A program made the translations under genes and the position numbers. A model generated the notes under the pieces. That model was given only the letters and a program-made list of their open reading frames with translations, ran no database searches and was not told the origin of the DNA. Of a DNA stretch of 64,000 nucleotides, positions 23,347 to 32,395 are shown one piece after another. The stretch is from Melaminivora suipulveris (lineage in GTDB: Bacteria; Pseudomonadota; Gammaproteobacteria; Burkholderiales; Burkholderiaceae_C): assembly GCF_003008575.1 (NCBI RefSeq), contig NZ_CP027667.1, forward strand, positions 810,501 to 874,500. Reading direction: 5' to 3'. The first letter of the stretch is position 1; each line of letters starts with the position of its first letter.

Positions 23347-24228
23347 ATGGAAAAACGCGTACTTTTCCGCTCGGCATGGCTGCCCTGGGCGCTGATCGCA
23401 CCGCAGCTGCTCATCATCATCGTCTTCTTCTTCTGGCCGGCCTGGCAGGCGGTGCTGCAGTCCTTCCAGGTCGAGGACGCCTTCGGCATGAGCACCGAAT
23501 GGGTGGGGCTGCAGAACTTCCAGCAGTTGCTGGACGACCCTTCCTACCTCAATTCCTTCAAGCGCACGGCCCTGTTTTCCATCCTGGTCGCCGGCAGCGG
23601 CATCGCGCTGGCGCTGGTGCTGGCCATCTTCGCCGACCGCATCGTGCGCTTTGCCATGGTCTACAAGACGCTGCTCATCGTGCCCTACGCCGTGGCGCCG
23701 GTCATCGCGGGCGTGCTGTGGGTGTTCCTGTTCTCGCCCTCGATCGGCGTCATCACCTACTACCTGGGCGAGCTGGGCTACGGCTGGAACCACATGATGA
23801 ACGACAACCAGGCCATGGCGCTGATCGTCATCGCCTCGGTGTGGAAGCAGATCTCCTACAACTTCCTGTTCTTCCTGGCCGGGCTGCAGTCGATCCCGAA
23901 GGCGCTGATCGAGGCCGCCTCCATCGACGGTGCGGGCGCCTGGCGGCGCTTCTGGAACATCCAGCTGCCGCTGCTGTCGCCGACCACGTTCTTCCTGCTG
24001 GTCATCAACATCGTCTACGCCTTCTTCGACACCTTCGGCATCATCGACGCGGCCACGCAGGGCGGGCCGGGGCAGTCCACTTCCATCCTCGTCTACAAGG
24101 TCTATCAGGACGGCTTCAAGGCGCTGGACCTGGGCGGCTCGGCCGCGCAGTCGGTGATCCTGATGCTGATCGTGGTGGCGCTGACCGTGGTGCAGTTCCG
24201 CTACGTTGAGAAAAAAGTCCAGTATTGA
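23347..24228 (+). CDS. ugpA: glycerol-3-phosphate ABC transporter permease UgpA
   Basis: 293 aa inner-membrane permease with six predicted helices (first: WLPWALIAPQLLIIIVFFFWP). The cytoplasmic EAA loop is EAASIDGAGAWRRFWNIQLP, which docks the UgpC ATPase. Length matches UgpA (295 aa in E. coli). The ATG at 23347 was preferred to the upstream TTG because it starts a normal Met-Glu-Lys-Arg N-terminus. The pair with UgpE forms the channel for glycerol-3-phosphate. Confidence 0.93.
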   Translation: MEKRVLFRSAWLPWALIAPQLLIIIVFFFWPAWQAVLQSFQVEDAFGMSTEWVGLQNFQQLLDDPSYLNSFKRTALFSILVAGSGIALALVLAIFADRIVRFAMVYKTLLIVPYAVAPVIAGVLWVFLFSPSIGVITYYLGELGYGWNHMMNDNQAMALIVIASVWKQISYNFLFFLAGLQSIPKALIEAASIDGAGAWRRFWNIQLPLLSPTTFFLLVINIVYAFFDTFGIIDAATQGGPGQSTSILVYKVYQDGFKALDLGGSAAQSVILMLIVVALTVVQFRYVEKKVQY

Positions 24229-24241
24229 GGCTCGCTGCAAC

Positions 24242-25090
24242 ATGATCGACCGCAACCCCTGGCTGACTTTTTTCTCGCACGCCGTGCTGATCCTCGGCGT
24301 GGCAGTAGTCGCCTTTCCGCTCTACCTGGCGCTCGTCGCCTCCACACACACGGCCGAGGCCATCGTGCAGTCGCCCATGCCGCTGCTGCCCGGCAGCCAC
24401 ATGTGGGAGAACTACCAGGCCGCGCTGTTCGGCTCGGGCAAGCTGGGCTCCAACACCAACGTGGTGCGCATGATGTGGGTCAGCTTCGTGGTGGCCATGG
24501 TCATCACGGTGGGCAAGATCGCGATTTCGCTGCTCTCGGCGTTCGCCATCGTGTACTTCCGCTTCCCGTTCAAGATGCTCACTTTCTGGGCCATCTTCCT
24601 GACGCTGATGCTGCCCGTGGAGGTGCGCATCCTGCCGACCTACAAGGTGGTGGCCGATCTGGGCCTGCTGAACACCTATGGCGGCCTGACGCTGCCGCTG
24701 ATCGCCTCGGCCACGGCCACCTTTTTGTTCCGTCAGTTCTTCCTCACGGTGCCCGACGAGCTGGTCGAGGCCGCGCGCATCGACGGCGCCGGGCCGATGC
24801 GCTTTTTCATCGACGTGCTGGTGCCGCTGTCGCGCACCTCGATCGCGGCCTTGTTCGTGATCCAGTTCATCTACGGCTGGAACCAGTACCTGTGGCCGCT
24901 GCTCATGACCACCAGCGAGGACATGTACCCGGTGGTCATCGGCATCAAGCGCATGCTGGCCGGCGGCGAGGCCGCGGTGGACTGGAACATCGTCATGGCC
25001 ACGGCCATCATCGCCATGCTGCCGCCCACGCTGGTGGTGATGCTGATGCAAAAATGGTTCGTCAAGGGCCTGGTGGACACCGAGAAATAA
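24242..25090 (+). CDS. ugpE: glycerol-3-phosphate ABC transporter permease UgpE
   Basis: 282 aa, six predicted membrane helices, EAA loop EAARIDGAGPMRFFIDVLVP and the family segment VHILP-like EVRILPTYKVVADLGLLNTY. E. coli UgpE has 281 aa. It pairs with UgpA to make the transmembrane pore. The start is 13 bases after the ugpA stop. After its stop comes a 63-base gap with a short inverted repeat before ugpC. Confidence 0.93.
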   Translation: MIDRNPWLTFFSHAVLILGVAVVAFPLYLALVASTHTAEAIVQSPMPLLPGSHMWENYQAALFGSGKLGSNTNVVRMMWVSFVVAMVITVGKIAISLLSAFAIVYFRFPFKMLTFWAIFLTLMLPVEVRILPTYKVVADLGLLNTYGGLTLPLIASATATFLFRQFFLTVPDELVEAARIDGAGPMRFFIDVLVPLSRTSIAALFVIQFIYGWNQYLWPLLMTTSEDMYPVVIGIKRMLAGGEAAVDWNIVMATAIIAMLPPTLVVMLMQKWFVKGLVDTEK

Positions 25091-25091
25091 G

Positions 25092-25153
25092 CATCAAATC
25101 CTGCTCCAGCCGTTGTAATTCAACGGCTTCCAGCTATTGAATCCATAGTACCC
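25092..25153 (+). repeat. operon-gap repeat, copy 1 (ugpE/ugpC)
   Basis: Gap of 63 bases with a perfect hairpin (AGCCGTTG, loop TAATT, CAACGGCT; 25108-25128) followed by TCCAGCTATTG. It resembles the prfA/prmC gap (40105-40171). Confidence 0.55.
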
Positions 25154-26158
25154 ATGGCTGCCATATCCCTGAAGAACATCACCAAGACCTACGGCAGCGG
25201 CAAGACTGCCGTGCCCGTCATCCACGGCGTGAATGCCGAGATCATGGATGGCGAATTCATCGTCATCGTCGGCCCCTCGGGCTGCGGCAAATCCACCCTG
25301 CTGCGCATGGTGGCGGGCCTGGAGGAAATCACCGGCGGCGAGCTGCGCATCGGCGATCGCGTGGTCAACAACCTGGAGCCGGCCAAGCGCGACATCGCCA
25401 TGGTGTTCCAGAACTACGCGTTGTACCCGCACATGAGCGTGTTCGACAACATGGCTTATGGCCTGAAGATCGCCAAGGTGTCCAAGGACGAGATCCGCGC
25501 CCGCGTGGACAAGGCCGCCAAGATCCTGGAGCTTTCGCACCTGCTGGAGAGAAAGCCCCGCCAGCTCTCGGGCGGCCAGCGCCAGCGCGTGGCCATGGGC
25601 CGCGCCATCGTGCGCCAGCCGCAGGTCTTTCTGTTCGACGAACCCCTGTCCAACCTGGACGCCAAGCTGCGCGTGCAAACCCGCCTGGAAATCCAGAAGC
25701 TGCACCGCGAGCTGGGCATCACCAGCCTGTTCGTCACGCACGACCAGGTCGAGGCCATGACGCTGGCCGAGCGCATCATCGTCATGAACGCCGGCAACAT
25801 GGAGCAGTTCGGCACGCCCGAAGAGGTCTACCACACACCGGCTTCCACCTTCGTGGCCAGCTTCATCGGCTCGCCGCCCATGAACCTGCTGCAAAACGCA
25901 CCCGGCGCACAAGCCGGCCAGCTGCTGGGCATCCGTCCCGAGCATCTGGACGTGGGGGCCGACGGCTGGCCCGTGCAGGTGGAGACCGTGGAGATGCTGG
26001 GCGCCGAGCGCCTGATCTACGGCCGCCTGAATGGCGAGCAGCTCGTGGTGCGCGTCGAAGAAGGCACGCTGTGCCCGGCGCTGGGCTCCACCATCCACGT
26101 CCGGCCCCGACCCGACCGCCTGCATGCCTTCAACGCCCAGACGGGCAAACGCGTCTGA
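25154..26158 (+). CDS. ugpC: glycerol-3-phosphate ABC transporter ATPase
   Basis: 334 aa nucleotide-binding subunit. Walker [11 protein letters not shown]-loop ([17 protein letters not shown]), signature LSGGQRQR, Walker [14 protein letters not shown]-loop (VTHDQ). The C-terminal third is a TOBE-type regulatory domain, a little shorter than in E. coli UgpC (356 aa). It powers import through UgpAE. In E. coli the protein can be inhibited by phosphate and by the PTS; whether that applies here is unknown. Confidence 0.93.
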   Translation: MAAISLKNITKTYGSGKTAVPVIHGVNAEIMDGEFIVIVGPSGCGKSTLLRMVAGLEEITGGELRIGDRVVNNLEPAKRDIAMVFQNYALYPHMSVFDNMAYGLKIAKVSKDEIRARVDKAAKILELSHLLERKPRQLSGGQRQRVAMGRAIVRQPQVFLFDEPLSNLDAKLRVQTRLEIQKLHRELGITSLFVTHDQVEAMTLAERIIVMNAGNMEQFGTPEEVYHTPASTFVASFIGSPPMNLLQNAPGAQAGQLLGIRPEHLDVGADGWPVQVETVEMLGAERLIYGRLNGEQLVVRVEEGTLCPALGSTIHVRPRPDRLHAFNAQTGKRV

Positions 26159-26168
26159 GAGCGAATCC

Positions 26169-26915
26169 ATGAACAGCCCCGCACCCTGGCCCTATCCGCG
26201 CTGGATCGCCCACCGCGGCGCCGGCCGCCTGGCCCCGGAAAACACCCTGGCCGCCTTCCGCCTGGGAGCGCAGCACGGCTGGCGCATGTTCGAGTGCGAC
26301 GCCAAACTGAGCGCCGATGGCGTGGTCTTCCTGCTGCACGACGCGACGCTGGAGCGCACCACGAGCGGCCGCGGCACCGCCGGCGAGCTGCCGTGGAGCG
26401 ACCTGGCGCAGCTCGACGCAGGCGCCTGGCACTCGCGCCAGTACGCGGGCGAGCCCATCCCCACGCTGGAAAACCTGGCGCGCTGGTGCATCGCCAACCG
26501 CCTGCTGCTGAACATCGAGATCAAGCCCACGCCCGGCACTGAGGAAGCCACCGGCCGCGCCGTCGCCACCCTAGCCGCGCGCCTGTGGCACGGGCAGGAC
26601 GTGCCGCCGCTGCTGACTTCGTTCCAGCCGCTGGCGCTGGCTGGCGCGCGCGATGCCGCGCCGCAACTGCCGCGCGGCCTGTTGCTGGACAAGTTGCACG
26701 AAGGCTGGTTGCACGCCGCCCAGCAACTGGGCTGCGTAGCCATCGTGTGCAACCACGCGCTGTGGGACCGCGAACAGGTGAGCGCGGTGCAGGGCGCCGG
26801 CATGCGTGCGCTCAGCTACACCGTGAACGACGAATGGGCCGCCGAACGGCTGATCGCCCTGGGCACGGACGGCATCATCAGCGACCGGGTGGATTTGTTC
26901 AGCCCCGCAGGCTGA
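26169..26915 (+). CDS. ugpQ: glycerophosphodiester phosphodiesterase
   Basis: 248 aa cytoplasmic GDPD-family enzyme. Visible motifs are HRGAGRLAPENT (catalytic His/Arg and the ENT motif), the metal-binding ECDAKLSADG and LHDATLERTTSGRG (second His), LLNIEIKPT, and a C-terminal YTVNDEWAAERLIALGTDGIISDR. It hydrolyses glycerophosphodiesters to sn-glycerol-3-phosphate and an alcohol. Its start follows ugpC by 10 bases, so it belongs to the ugp operon, as in E. coli. Together the operon salvages phosphate and carbon from lipid headgroups. Confidence 0.93.
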   Translation: MNSPAPWPYPRWIAHRGAGRLAPENTLAAFRLGAQHGWRMFECDAKLSADGVVFLLHDATLERTTSGRGTAGELPWSDLAQLDAGAWHSRQYAGEPIPTLENLARWCIANRLLLNIEIKPTPGTEEATGRAVATLAARLWHGQDVPPLLTSFQPLALAGARDAAPQLPRGLLLDKLHEGWLHAAQQLGCVAIVCNHALWDREQVSAVQGAGMRALSYTVNDEWAAERLIALGTDGIISDRVDLFSPAG

Positions 26916-27043
26916 AGCTCGCGCAACAAGGGGGCTGGCCGCCGCGGCTGGGTGCCCCGGCTGCTGCGCCAGCACGGCGCGCGCCATACCTTTTCAGCCG
27001 CAATAGCGGCGCCTTCCTGCACGCCGGCGCGGCCGCGCCGCTG

Positions 27044-27049
27044 GACAAT
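27044..27049 (+). promoter_or_regulatory. candidate -10 element of mscS-type gene
   Basis: GACAAT, seven bases before the ATG at 27057. If used, the transcript would start at or next to the ATG. Confidence 0.3.
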
Positions 27050-27056
27050 CGCGCGC

Positions 27057-29621
27057 ATGCTGCGCCCCGCCACGCCCCCGCTTTTTCCCTCTCCTCCGCC
27101 TGCCCTCGCGCCTTTGTCCGGCGGCGGCGTTGTACTCCGGTGCCAGCGGTGGCTGCTGCGATGGCTGTGCCTGCTGCTGCTGTGCGCCAGTGCCTGCCTT
27201 GGTGCCGGCCAGGCTGCATGGGCGCAGGCTGCGGCCGCCGCTCCGGCCAGCAACGACAGTGCAGCGCCGCTGCCTAGCGTCGAGGAACTGCGTCGGCGCC
27301 TGGACGCGCTGCCGCAAAAGCTCGCCGAGGACGACGACGGGCGCCGCCTGGTGGCCGAGGCCAATGCCGTCGGCGCGGCGGCCGACCGCGTGGCCGCGCA
27401 GCGCAACGCCGATCTGGCCGACATCGATGCACGCCTGCAGGGCCTGGGCCCGGCGCCTGAAAAGAGCTCGCCCGCCGACACGCCCGATCTGGCCCGCCAG
27501 CGCACGACGCTGACGCGCCAGCGCGCCGCGCTGGACAGCGAGCTGAAGCTGGCGCGCCTGATCAGCGTCGACGCCGGCCAGCGCGCCAACGAACTCACGC
27601 GCCAGCGCCACGCGCAGTTCCAGGCGGCCCTCAGCTCGCGCACCGATTCGCCGTTGAGCGCCGCGTTCTGGCGCAACCTGCGCAACGCCTCGCCCGGCGA
27701 CCGCGCGCGGCTGCAATCGCTGGCGCTGGACTTGCGCAGCGCCTTCGCCAGTGCCTCCCAGCCGCCGCGCCGCGGCGCCTTCTGGGGCACGCTGGCGCTG
27801 GGCCTGGCGCTGGCCTGCATCGGCACCTGGGCCGTTCAGTTGCTGCTGGTGCGGCTGCTGCCGGCGCGCCTGCCGGCCACCCGGCTGCGGCGCACGCTGC
27901 TGGCGACGCTGGCCATAGCCGCGCAAGTGCTGCTGGTGGGCGTGGCGGTGCAGATGCTGTGGGGCGCGCTGGCCCTGGGCGGCGAACTGGCCGAGCCGCT
28001 GCGCGCGCTGGAGCGCGCCAGCGTGCGCGCCGCAGCCTACGCCGCGTTCGTGATCAGCCTGGGGCATGCGCTGCTGTCGCGCCGGCGGCCGAGCTGGCGC
28101 CTGCTGCCGCTGTCGGACGAGCAGGCACGGCGCCTGAGCCCCTACCCCTGGTGGATCGCCCTGCTCTCGGCGGTGGGCAGCGCGGCGGTGGATGTGAACG
28201 CCATCATCGGCGTCAGCCTCTCGGGCGAGGTCTTCACGCATGCGCTGGTGGCGCTGTCGCTGTCGCTGGCCATGGCGATGCTGCTGGCGCGCACGCGCCG
28301 CCGGGTGGTGCGAGTGACGACGCCTGCGCCATCCGGCGGCGAGCCTCCGCCCGCGCTCGCCGCCGCCGATCCTCAGATCGAAGTGCGCCCGCTGTGGCTG
28401 GCCGTGGTGCTGGCCGCTGCAGGCCTGGCGGTGCTCGCCGCCTTGGTCGCGCTGGCGCTGGGCTACGTGGCGCTGGCCGGCATGCTGGCGCGCCAGAGCG
28501 TGTGGTCGGGTGTGGTCTTTGCCACCACCTACCTGCTGTTCATGCTGGCCGAGGACTTGAGCGAAACGCTGCTGTCCTCGCAGGGCATCGTCGGCCGCCA
28601 TCTGCACAGCGCGCTGGGGCTGGAGCCCCGGCTGCTGGATCAGCTGTCGGTGCTGACCAGCGGCTTGCTGCGCGTGCTGCTGCTGTTCTACATGGCGATT
28701 GCGCTGATGGCGCCCTTCGGCACCGGGCCGGACGAGCTGTTTCGCCGCGGCAGCATCCTGCAGGGCGCGATCAAGGTCGGCGATTTCGTGCTGGCGCCGC
28801 AGGCGCTGGCCACGGCGGTGGCGGTGCTGGTGGCCGGCTTCATGGCGATCCGCGTGTTCAAGCGCTGGCTGAGCGATCGCTACTTTCCCAACACCGCGCT
28901 GGACCCCGGCATGCGCAGCTCCATCACCACGCTGCTGGGCTACATCGGCGGCGTGGTGGTCATCGCCATCGCACTGGCAGGCCTGGGCATCAGCGTGGAG
29001 CGCATCGCCTGGGTGGCCAGCGCCCTGTCGGTGGGCATCGGCTTTGGCCTGCAGGCCATCGTGCAGAACTTCATCTCCGGCCTGATCCTGCTGGCCGAGC
29101 GGCCGGTGCGCGTGGGCGACTGGGTCAAGCTGGGTGACACCGAGGGCGACGTGCGCCGCGTGAACGTGCGCGCCACCGAAATCCAGGTGGGCGACCGCTC
29201 CACCGTGATCGTGCCCAACTCGGAGTTCATCACCAAGACGGTGCGCAACATGACGCTGACCGGCGCGCAGGGGCGCGTGCAGCTGAGCCTGCCCGCGCCG
29301 CTGGACACCGACGCGCGGCGCATGCGCGAGCTGATCGCGCAGGCGTTCCGCGCGCACGAGGCCATCCTGGAAGACCCGGCGCCGGCCGTCACGCTCGACG
29401 GCATCCAGAACGGCACCCTGACCTTCGTCGCCACCGGCTGGGTGGCCAACCCGCGCAGCGCCGGCGGCGCGCGCAGCGACATCCTGTTTGCCATTCTGGA
29501 TGCGCTGCGGGCCGAAGGCCTGCGCCTGTCGCCGCCGGCCACGACCTTCGTGATGCCCGGAGGAACAGACGCGGCGGGCGATGCGGGCGAGCGGCCGGCG
29601 ACACCGCCTTTTACCGCCTGA
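27057..29621 (+). CDS. large mechanosensitive channel (MscS family, DUF3772)
   Basis: 854 aa. A hydrophobic signal-like stretch (WLLRWLCLLLLCASACLGAG) leads to a periplasmic helical region (residues about 65-230, DUF3772-like, coiled-coil character with RQRTTLTRQRAALDSELKLA). Ten or so predicted membrane helices follow. The conserved MscS pore and vestibule come last: GLGISVERIAWVASALSVGIGFGLQAIVQNFISG, ERPVRVGDWVKLG, and RSTVIVPNSEFITKTVRNMTL. It should open on membrane tension to release solutes during osmotic downshock. Architecture resembles the E. coli YbiO/YjeP/MscK type. The ATG at 27057 gives the N-terminus of a secretion signal; an upstream in-frame start would add about 35 Arg/Pro-rich residues. 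Confidence 0.9.
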   Translation: MLRPATPPLFPSPPPALAPLSGGGVVLRCQRWLLRWLCLLLLCASACLGAGQAAWAQAAAAAPASNDSAAPLPSVEELRRRLDALPQKLAEDDDGRRLVAEANAVGAAADRVAAQRNADLADIDARLQGLGPAPEKSSPADTPDLARQRTTLTRQRAALDSELKLARLISVDAGQRANELTRQRHAQFQAALSSRTDSPLSAAFWRNLRNASPGDRARLQSLALDLRSAFASASQPPRRGAFWGTLALGLALACIGTWAVQLLLVRLLPARLPATRLRRTLLATLAIAAQVLLVGVAVQMLWGALALGGELAEPLRALERASVRAAAYAAFVISLGHALLSRRRPSWRLLPLSDEQARRLSPYPWWIALLSAVGSAAVDVNAIIGVSLSGEVFTHALVALSLSLAMAMLLARTRRRVVRVTTPAPSGGEPPPALAAADPQIEVRPLWLAVVLAAAGLAVLAALVALALGYVALAGMLARQSVWSGVVFATTYLLFMLAEDLSETLLSSQGIVGRHLHSALGLEPRLLDQLSVLTSGLLRVLLLFYMAIALMAPFGTGPDELFRRGSILQGAIKVGDFVLAPQALATAVAVLVAGFMAIRVFKRWLSDRYFPNTALDPGMRSSITTLLGYIGGVVVIAIALAGLGISVERIAWVASALSVGIGFGLQAIVQNFISGLILLAERPVRVGDWVKLGDTEGDVRRVNVRATEIQVGDRSTVIVPNSEFITKTVRNMTLTGAQGRVQLSLPAPLDTDARRMRELIAQAFRAHEAILEDPAPAVTLDGIQNGTLTFVATGWVANPRSAGGARSDILFAILDALRAEGLRLSPPATTFVMPGGTDAAGDAGERPATPPFTA

Positions 29622-29672
29622 TTGCTATTTTATTGATAGCTACAAGCGCTTATTCCACGCCGACTGATGCCG
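29620..29672 (+). repeat. 3'-end repeat copy A (after mscS-type gene)
   Basis: Starts at the stop codon: TTGCTATTTTATTGATAGC (a GCTAT/ATAGC hairpin), then ACAAGCGCTTATTCCACGCCGACTG in two parts. Copies B (47368-47420) and C (63211-63264) have the same orientation relative to the gene that ends there. Confidence 0.75.
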
Positions 29673-29717
29673 TTTTTCATTGATTTTTGTCGGTCGACCG
29701 ACCTGGCAGGCCTGCTT

Positions 29718-29996
29718 TCAGCCCCGCCAGGCGCGCAGCCACAGCCACTGGCTGGTGGCGCAGGCGACGCCCAGCGCGGCATAGGTCAGCATGCGGCCGT
29801 CGTGGCGGGTCAACGCCAGGCCCGCCAGCAGCACGGCGCATCCAACCACGAAATTGATAGCTAGAGGCGCAAGCCATCCGCCGGCTGAGGCGGCTTTTCG
29901 CAGGAAAACATGGCTCATCAGCACCAGCAGCGCGGCCACCGCCAGCGCGGGCGCGGCGAAGTTCAGCAGATGGTTCAAAAGGGCGAGGAAGCTCAT
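29718..29996 (-). CDS. small membrane protein
   Basis: 92 aa with three hydrophobic segments (LNFAAPALAVAALLVLMSHVFL, WLAPLAINFVVGCAVLLAGLAL, MLTYAALGVACATSQWLWL), so probably a three-helix inner-membrane protein. It is divergent from hemA with a 74-base gap. No known family is recognised. The ATG at 29996 lacks a strong ribosome site. Confidence 0.6.
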   Translation of the reverse strand: MSFLALLNHLLNFAAPALAVAALLVLMSHVFLRKAASAGGWLAPLAINFVVGCAVLLAGLALTRHDGRMLTYAALGVACATSQWLWLRAWRG

Positions 29997-30056
29997 GCCG
30001 GCATGACGCGGATCAAGGCCGAACCCCCATGGGCTGGCCGGGCGCGAGGCAAATTT

Positions 30057-30062
30057 TATAAT
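30057..30062 (+). promoter_or_regulatory. -10 box of hemA
   Basis: Perfect TATAAT, eight bases before the hemA ATG, so the transcript would begin within about one base of the start codon. The -35 is poor. Confidence 0.5.
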
Positions 30063-30070
30063 CCGCCCCC

Positions 30071-31381
30071 ATGGCAGTCTGGGCCCTAGGCATCAACCAC
30101 ACCACAGCCCCGCTCGACCTGCGGGGCCGTTTTGCGTTTGCGCTCGATCAAATCGCGCCCACGCTGCATGGCCTGCGCGACGCGCTGGCCAGCGGCACGC
30201 GCCATCCACAGGTCGAGACCGCCATCCTGTCGACCTGCAACCGCACCGAAATCTACTGCGCCGCCCCGGCGGCCGCGCCCGAGCACACGCTGCACTGGCT
30301 GGCGCATTCGGGCGGCGTGAGCGCCGAACTGCTGCACGCGCACTCCTACCATCTGGAAAACGGCCTGGCGGCGCGCCACGCCTTTCGCGTCGCCAGCGGG
30401 CTCGACTCCATGGTGCTGGGCGAGGCGCAGATCCTCGGCCAGATGAAGAACGCCGTGCGCGCGGCCGAGGGCGCCGGCGCCCTGGGCAGCACGCTGAACC
30501 AGCTCTTTCAGCGCAGCTTCGCCGTGGCCAAGGAGGTGCGCTCAAGCACCGACATCGGCGCGCACAGCATCAGCATGGCCGCCGCCGCCGTGCGCCTGGC
30601 CGGGCAGTTGTTTGAAGACCTGTCGCAGATCCGCGTGCTGTTCGTCGGCGCCGGCGAGATGATCGACCTGTGCGCCACGCACTTCGCCGCCCGTAACCCG
30701 AAACACATCGCCATCGCCAACCGCACGCTGGAGCGCGGCGAGAAGCTCGCGGCGCGCTTAGGTGCCAGCGTCATGCGCCTGGCCGAGCTGCCCGAGCATC
30801 TGCACGAGTTCGACGCCGTGGTCAGCTGCACCGCCAGCCAGTTGCCCATCGTCGGCCTGGGCGCCGTCGAGCGGGCGCTGAAAAAACGCCGCCACCGGCC
30901 CATCTTCATGGTCGACCTGGCCGTGCCGCGCGACATCGAGCCCGAGGTCAAGCAGCTCGAAGACGTATACCTCTACACCGTGGACGATCTGGCCGGCGTG
31001 GTGCAGACCGGCCAGGCCAACCGCCAGGCCGCTGTGGCCCAGGCCGAGGCCATCATCGACGCGGGGGTGCAGAGCTTCATGCGCTGGATCGACCAGCGCG
31101 ACCCAGCCGGGGGGACGGTTTCATTGATTCGCCAGCTCAACGCCCAGGCGGACGAGTGGCGCGCGCTGGAGCTTGCGCGCGCGCGCAAGCGATTGGCGCG
31201 GGGGGAGGATGTCGAGGCGGTGCTGGAGGGCCTGTCGCGCGGGCTCACGCAGAAGATGCTGCATGGGGCGATGGCGGAGTTGCGGGCGGCGGGGGATGGG
31301 GAACCGGTTTCCCCCGCCGAAGTGATCGGGCGGCTGTTTTTGCGGGCTGATCGCGGCACGGCTCCGCGCAGGTGCGGCTAA
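30071..31381 (+). CDS. hemA: glutamyl-tRNA reductase
   Basis: 436 aa. It reduces glutamyl-tRNA(Glu) to glutamate-1-semialdehyde with NADPH, the first step of the C5 pathway to haem. Visible: the catalytic Cys in [26 protein letters not shown], the NADPH-binding [14 protein letters not shown], and the C-terminal dimerisation helix region. The last dozen residues ([12 protein letters not shown]) look unlike the usual end of the family. The stop overlaps the convergent pilin gene's stop, so the normal downstream prfA has been displaced by the pilin cluster. Confidence 0.93.
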   Translation: MAVWALGINHTTAPLDLRGRFAFALDQIAPTLHGLRDALASGTRHPQVETAILSTCNRTEIYCAAPAAAPEHTLHWLAHSGGVSAELLHAHSYHLENGLAARHAFRVASGLDSMVLGEAQILGQMKNAVRAAEGAGALGSTLNQLFQRSFAVAKEVRSSTDIGAHSISMAAAAVRLAGQLFEDLSQIRVLFVGAGEMIDLCATHFAARNPKHIAIANRTLERGEKLAARLGASVMRLAELPEHLHEFDAVVSCTASQLPIVGLGAVERALKKRRHRPIFMVDLAVPRDIEPEVKQLEDVYLYTVDDLAGVVQTGQANRQAAVAQAEAIIDAGVQSFMRWIDQRDPAGGTVSLIRQLNAQADEWRALELARARKRLARGEDVEAVLEGLSRGLTQKMLHGAMAELRAAGDGEPVSPAEVIGRLFLRADRGTAPRRCG

Positions 31382-31941
31382 CAGGTGCCGGCGTCGTCTC
31401 CGCAAACACGGGTGCGGCCAATTTTGTCAAACACCACGCACCTTTTGCGCCCCGTCACCGTCGATATCAGTGGAATCGCCGCGTTCTGAAGACTCCCTGC
31501 GAACGGAGTAAGAAACCCGTCGCCCCTGTACACGAACTGGCCCTTGAAACTACAGCCCGTCGGCGGACTGGTGTTACGGACAACGGTATCGGGAAGCGGA
31601 CCGCCGGAGGCGATGAGTTCATCAGTGCCAACGCTGTAGCTCTCATTGTCATCCGCGTCCACGTAGACTCGCCAGCCGGCGGTCCAGTCATCAGTCGTCA
31701 CGGCCTCGATCACCACTTTCCGGTTCCGGTTGATCGCCGTCCCGCGCGCCGTCATGGCGGCCGCCACCAAATTGGATGTCGCGCCAGACAACTCCTGATT
31801 AGCCGCAAATTGCCTCATTGAGGGCGCCGCCAGCGCGCCCAGGATAGCCACCATGGCGATCACGACCAGCAGCTCGATCAGCGTGAAGCCCGCGCTGGCA
31901 TGCGGACGCTGGAGCGGCGACGGCGCTTGGGCTACCAGCAT
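31378..31941 (-). CDS. fimT: minor pilin FimT/GspH-type
   Basis: 187 aa type IV pilin-like protein. The prepilin cleavage motif is [22 protein letters not shown] (cleaved after Gly by PilD, then N-methylated). The rest is the GspH/FimT C-terminal domain ([29 protein letters not shown]). It starts 10 bases inside the end of the pilE-type gene. It should be a minor pilin of the T4P tip or a priming pilin. Confidence 0.88.
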   Translation of the reverse strand: MLVAQAPSPLQRPHASAGFTLIELLVVIAMVAILGALAAPSMRQFAANQELSGATSNLVAAAMTARGTAINRNRKVVIEAVTTDDWTAGWRVYVDADDNESYSVGTDELIASGGPLPDTVVRNTSPPTGCSFKGQFVYRGDGFLTPFAGSLQNAAIPLISTVTGRKRCVVFDKIGRTRVCGDDAGTC

Positions 31942-32378
31942 GTCTTCTCCGTCGTGGTGCGCGTGCCGTTGACGTCGCAGCCGCGCACGCCATCGCTGTC
32001 CACGTAGAAATACCCGATTTTCTTGGGGTCGGTGTATTTGGGCGTCGAGCGCACCTCGACGCATGACTTCACATCTGTCTGGCCACTGCAGGCAACGGCC
32101 TTGATCTTGCAGGCGCTGTTTGTGAAGTTATCTCCGGAAAAATTCTTGACCTTGGCGGTTGCTGGCGCCTCGTCCGCCGTAACGTATGTGTTGTACTGCC
32201 CAAAATACCGCTCCTCCTGCTGCATGGTCTGCAACGCACCCGAGCGGCACTCGCCACGCTTGCCCTTTACGATCTGCTCGGTGAAGGCCGGATAGGCCAC
32301 CGCAGCCAGGATGCCCACGACCGCCACCGCGATCATGAGCTCGATCAGGCTGAAACCCCTGTTGTGAGAGTTGCGCAT
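31932..32378 (-). CDS. pilE: PilE-type minor pilin
   Basis: 148 aa. The prepilin peptidase site RGFSLIELMIAVAVVGILAAVAYPA is textbook; the C-terminal half is a small disulfide-bearing domain with several Cys ([36 protein letters not shown]). The ATG at 32378 has GAGGG upstream. It lies between the PilY1 and FimT genes, so is a minor pilin rather than the major PilA. It would be processed by PilD, encoded at 53641. Confidence 0.88.
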   Translation of the reverse strand: MRNSHNRGFSLIELMIAVAVVGILAAVAYPAFTEQIVKGKRGECRSGALQTMQQEERYFGQYNTYVTADEAPATAKVKNFSGDNFTNSACKIKAVACSGQTDVKSCVEVRSTPKYTDPKKIGYFYVDSDGVRGCDVNGTRTTTEKTCW

Positions 32379-32395
32379 TTCGGTTTTTACCCTCG

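Noticed and set aside
26994..29357. 787-codon minus-strand open frame opposite the MscS-type gene
   Set aside because: Same cause: few stop codons in reverse frames of high-GC genes; no ribosome site or protein-like composition.
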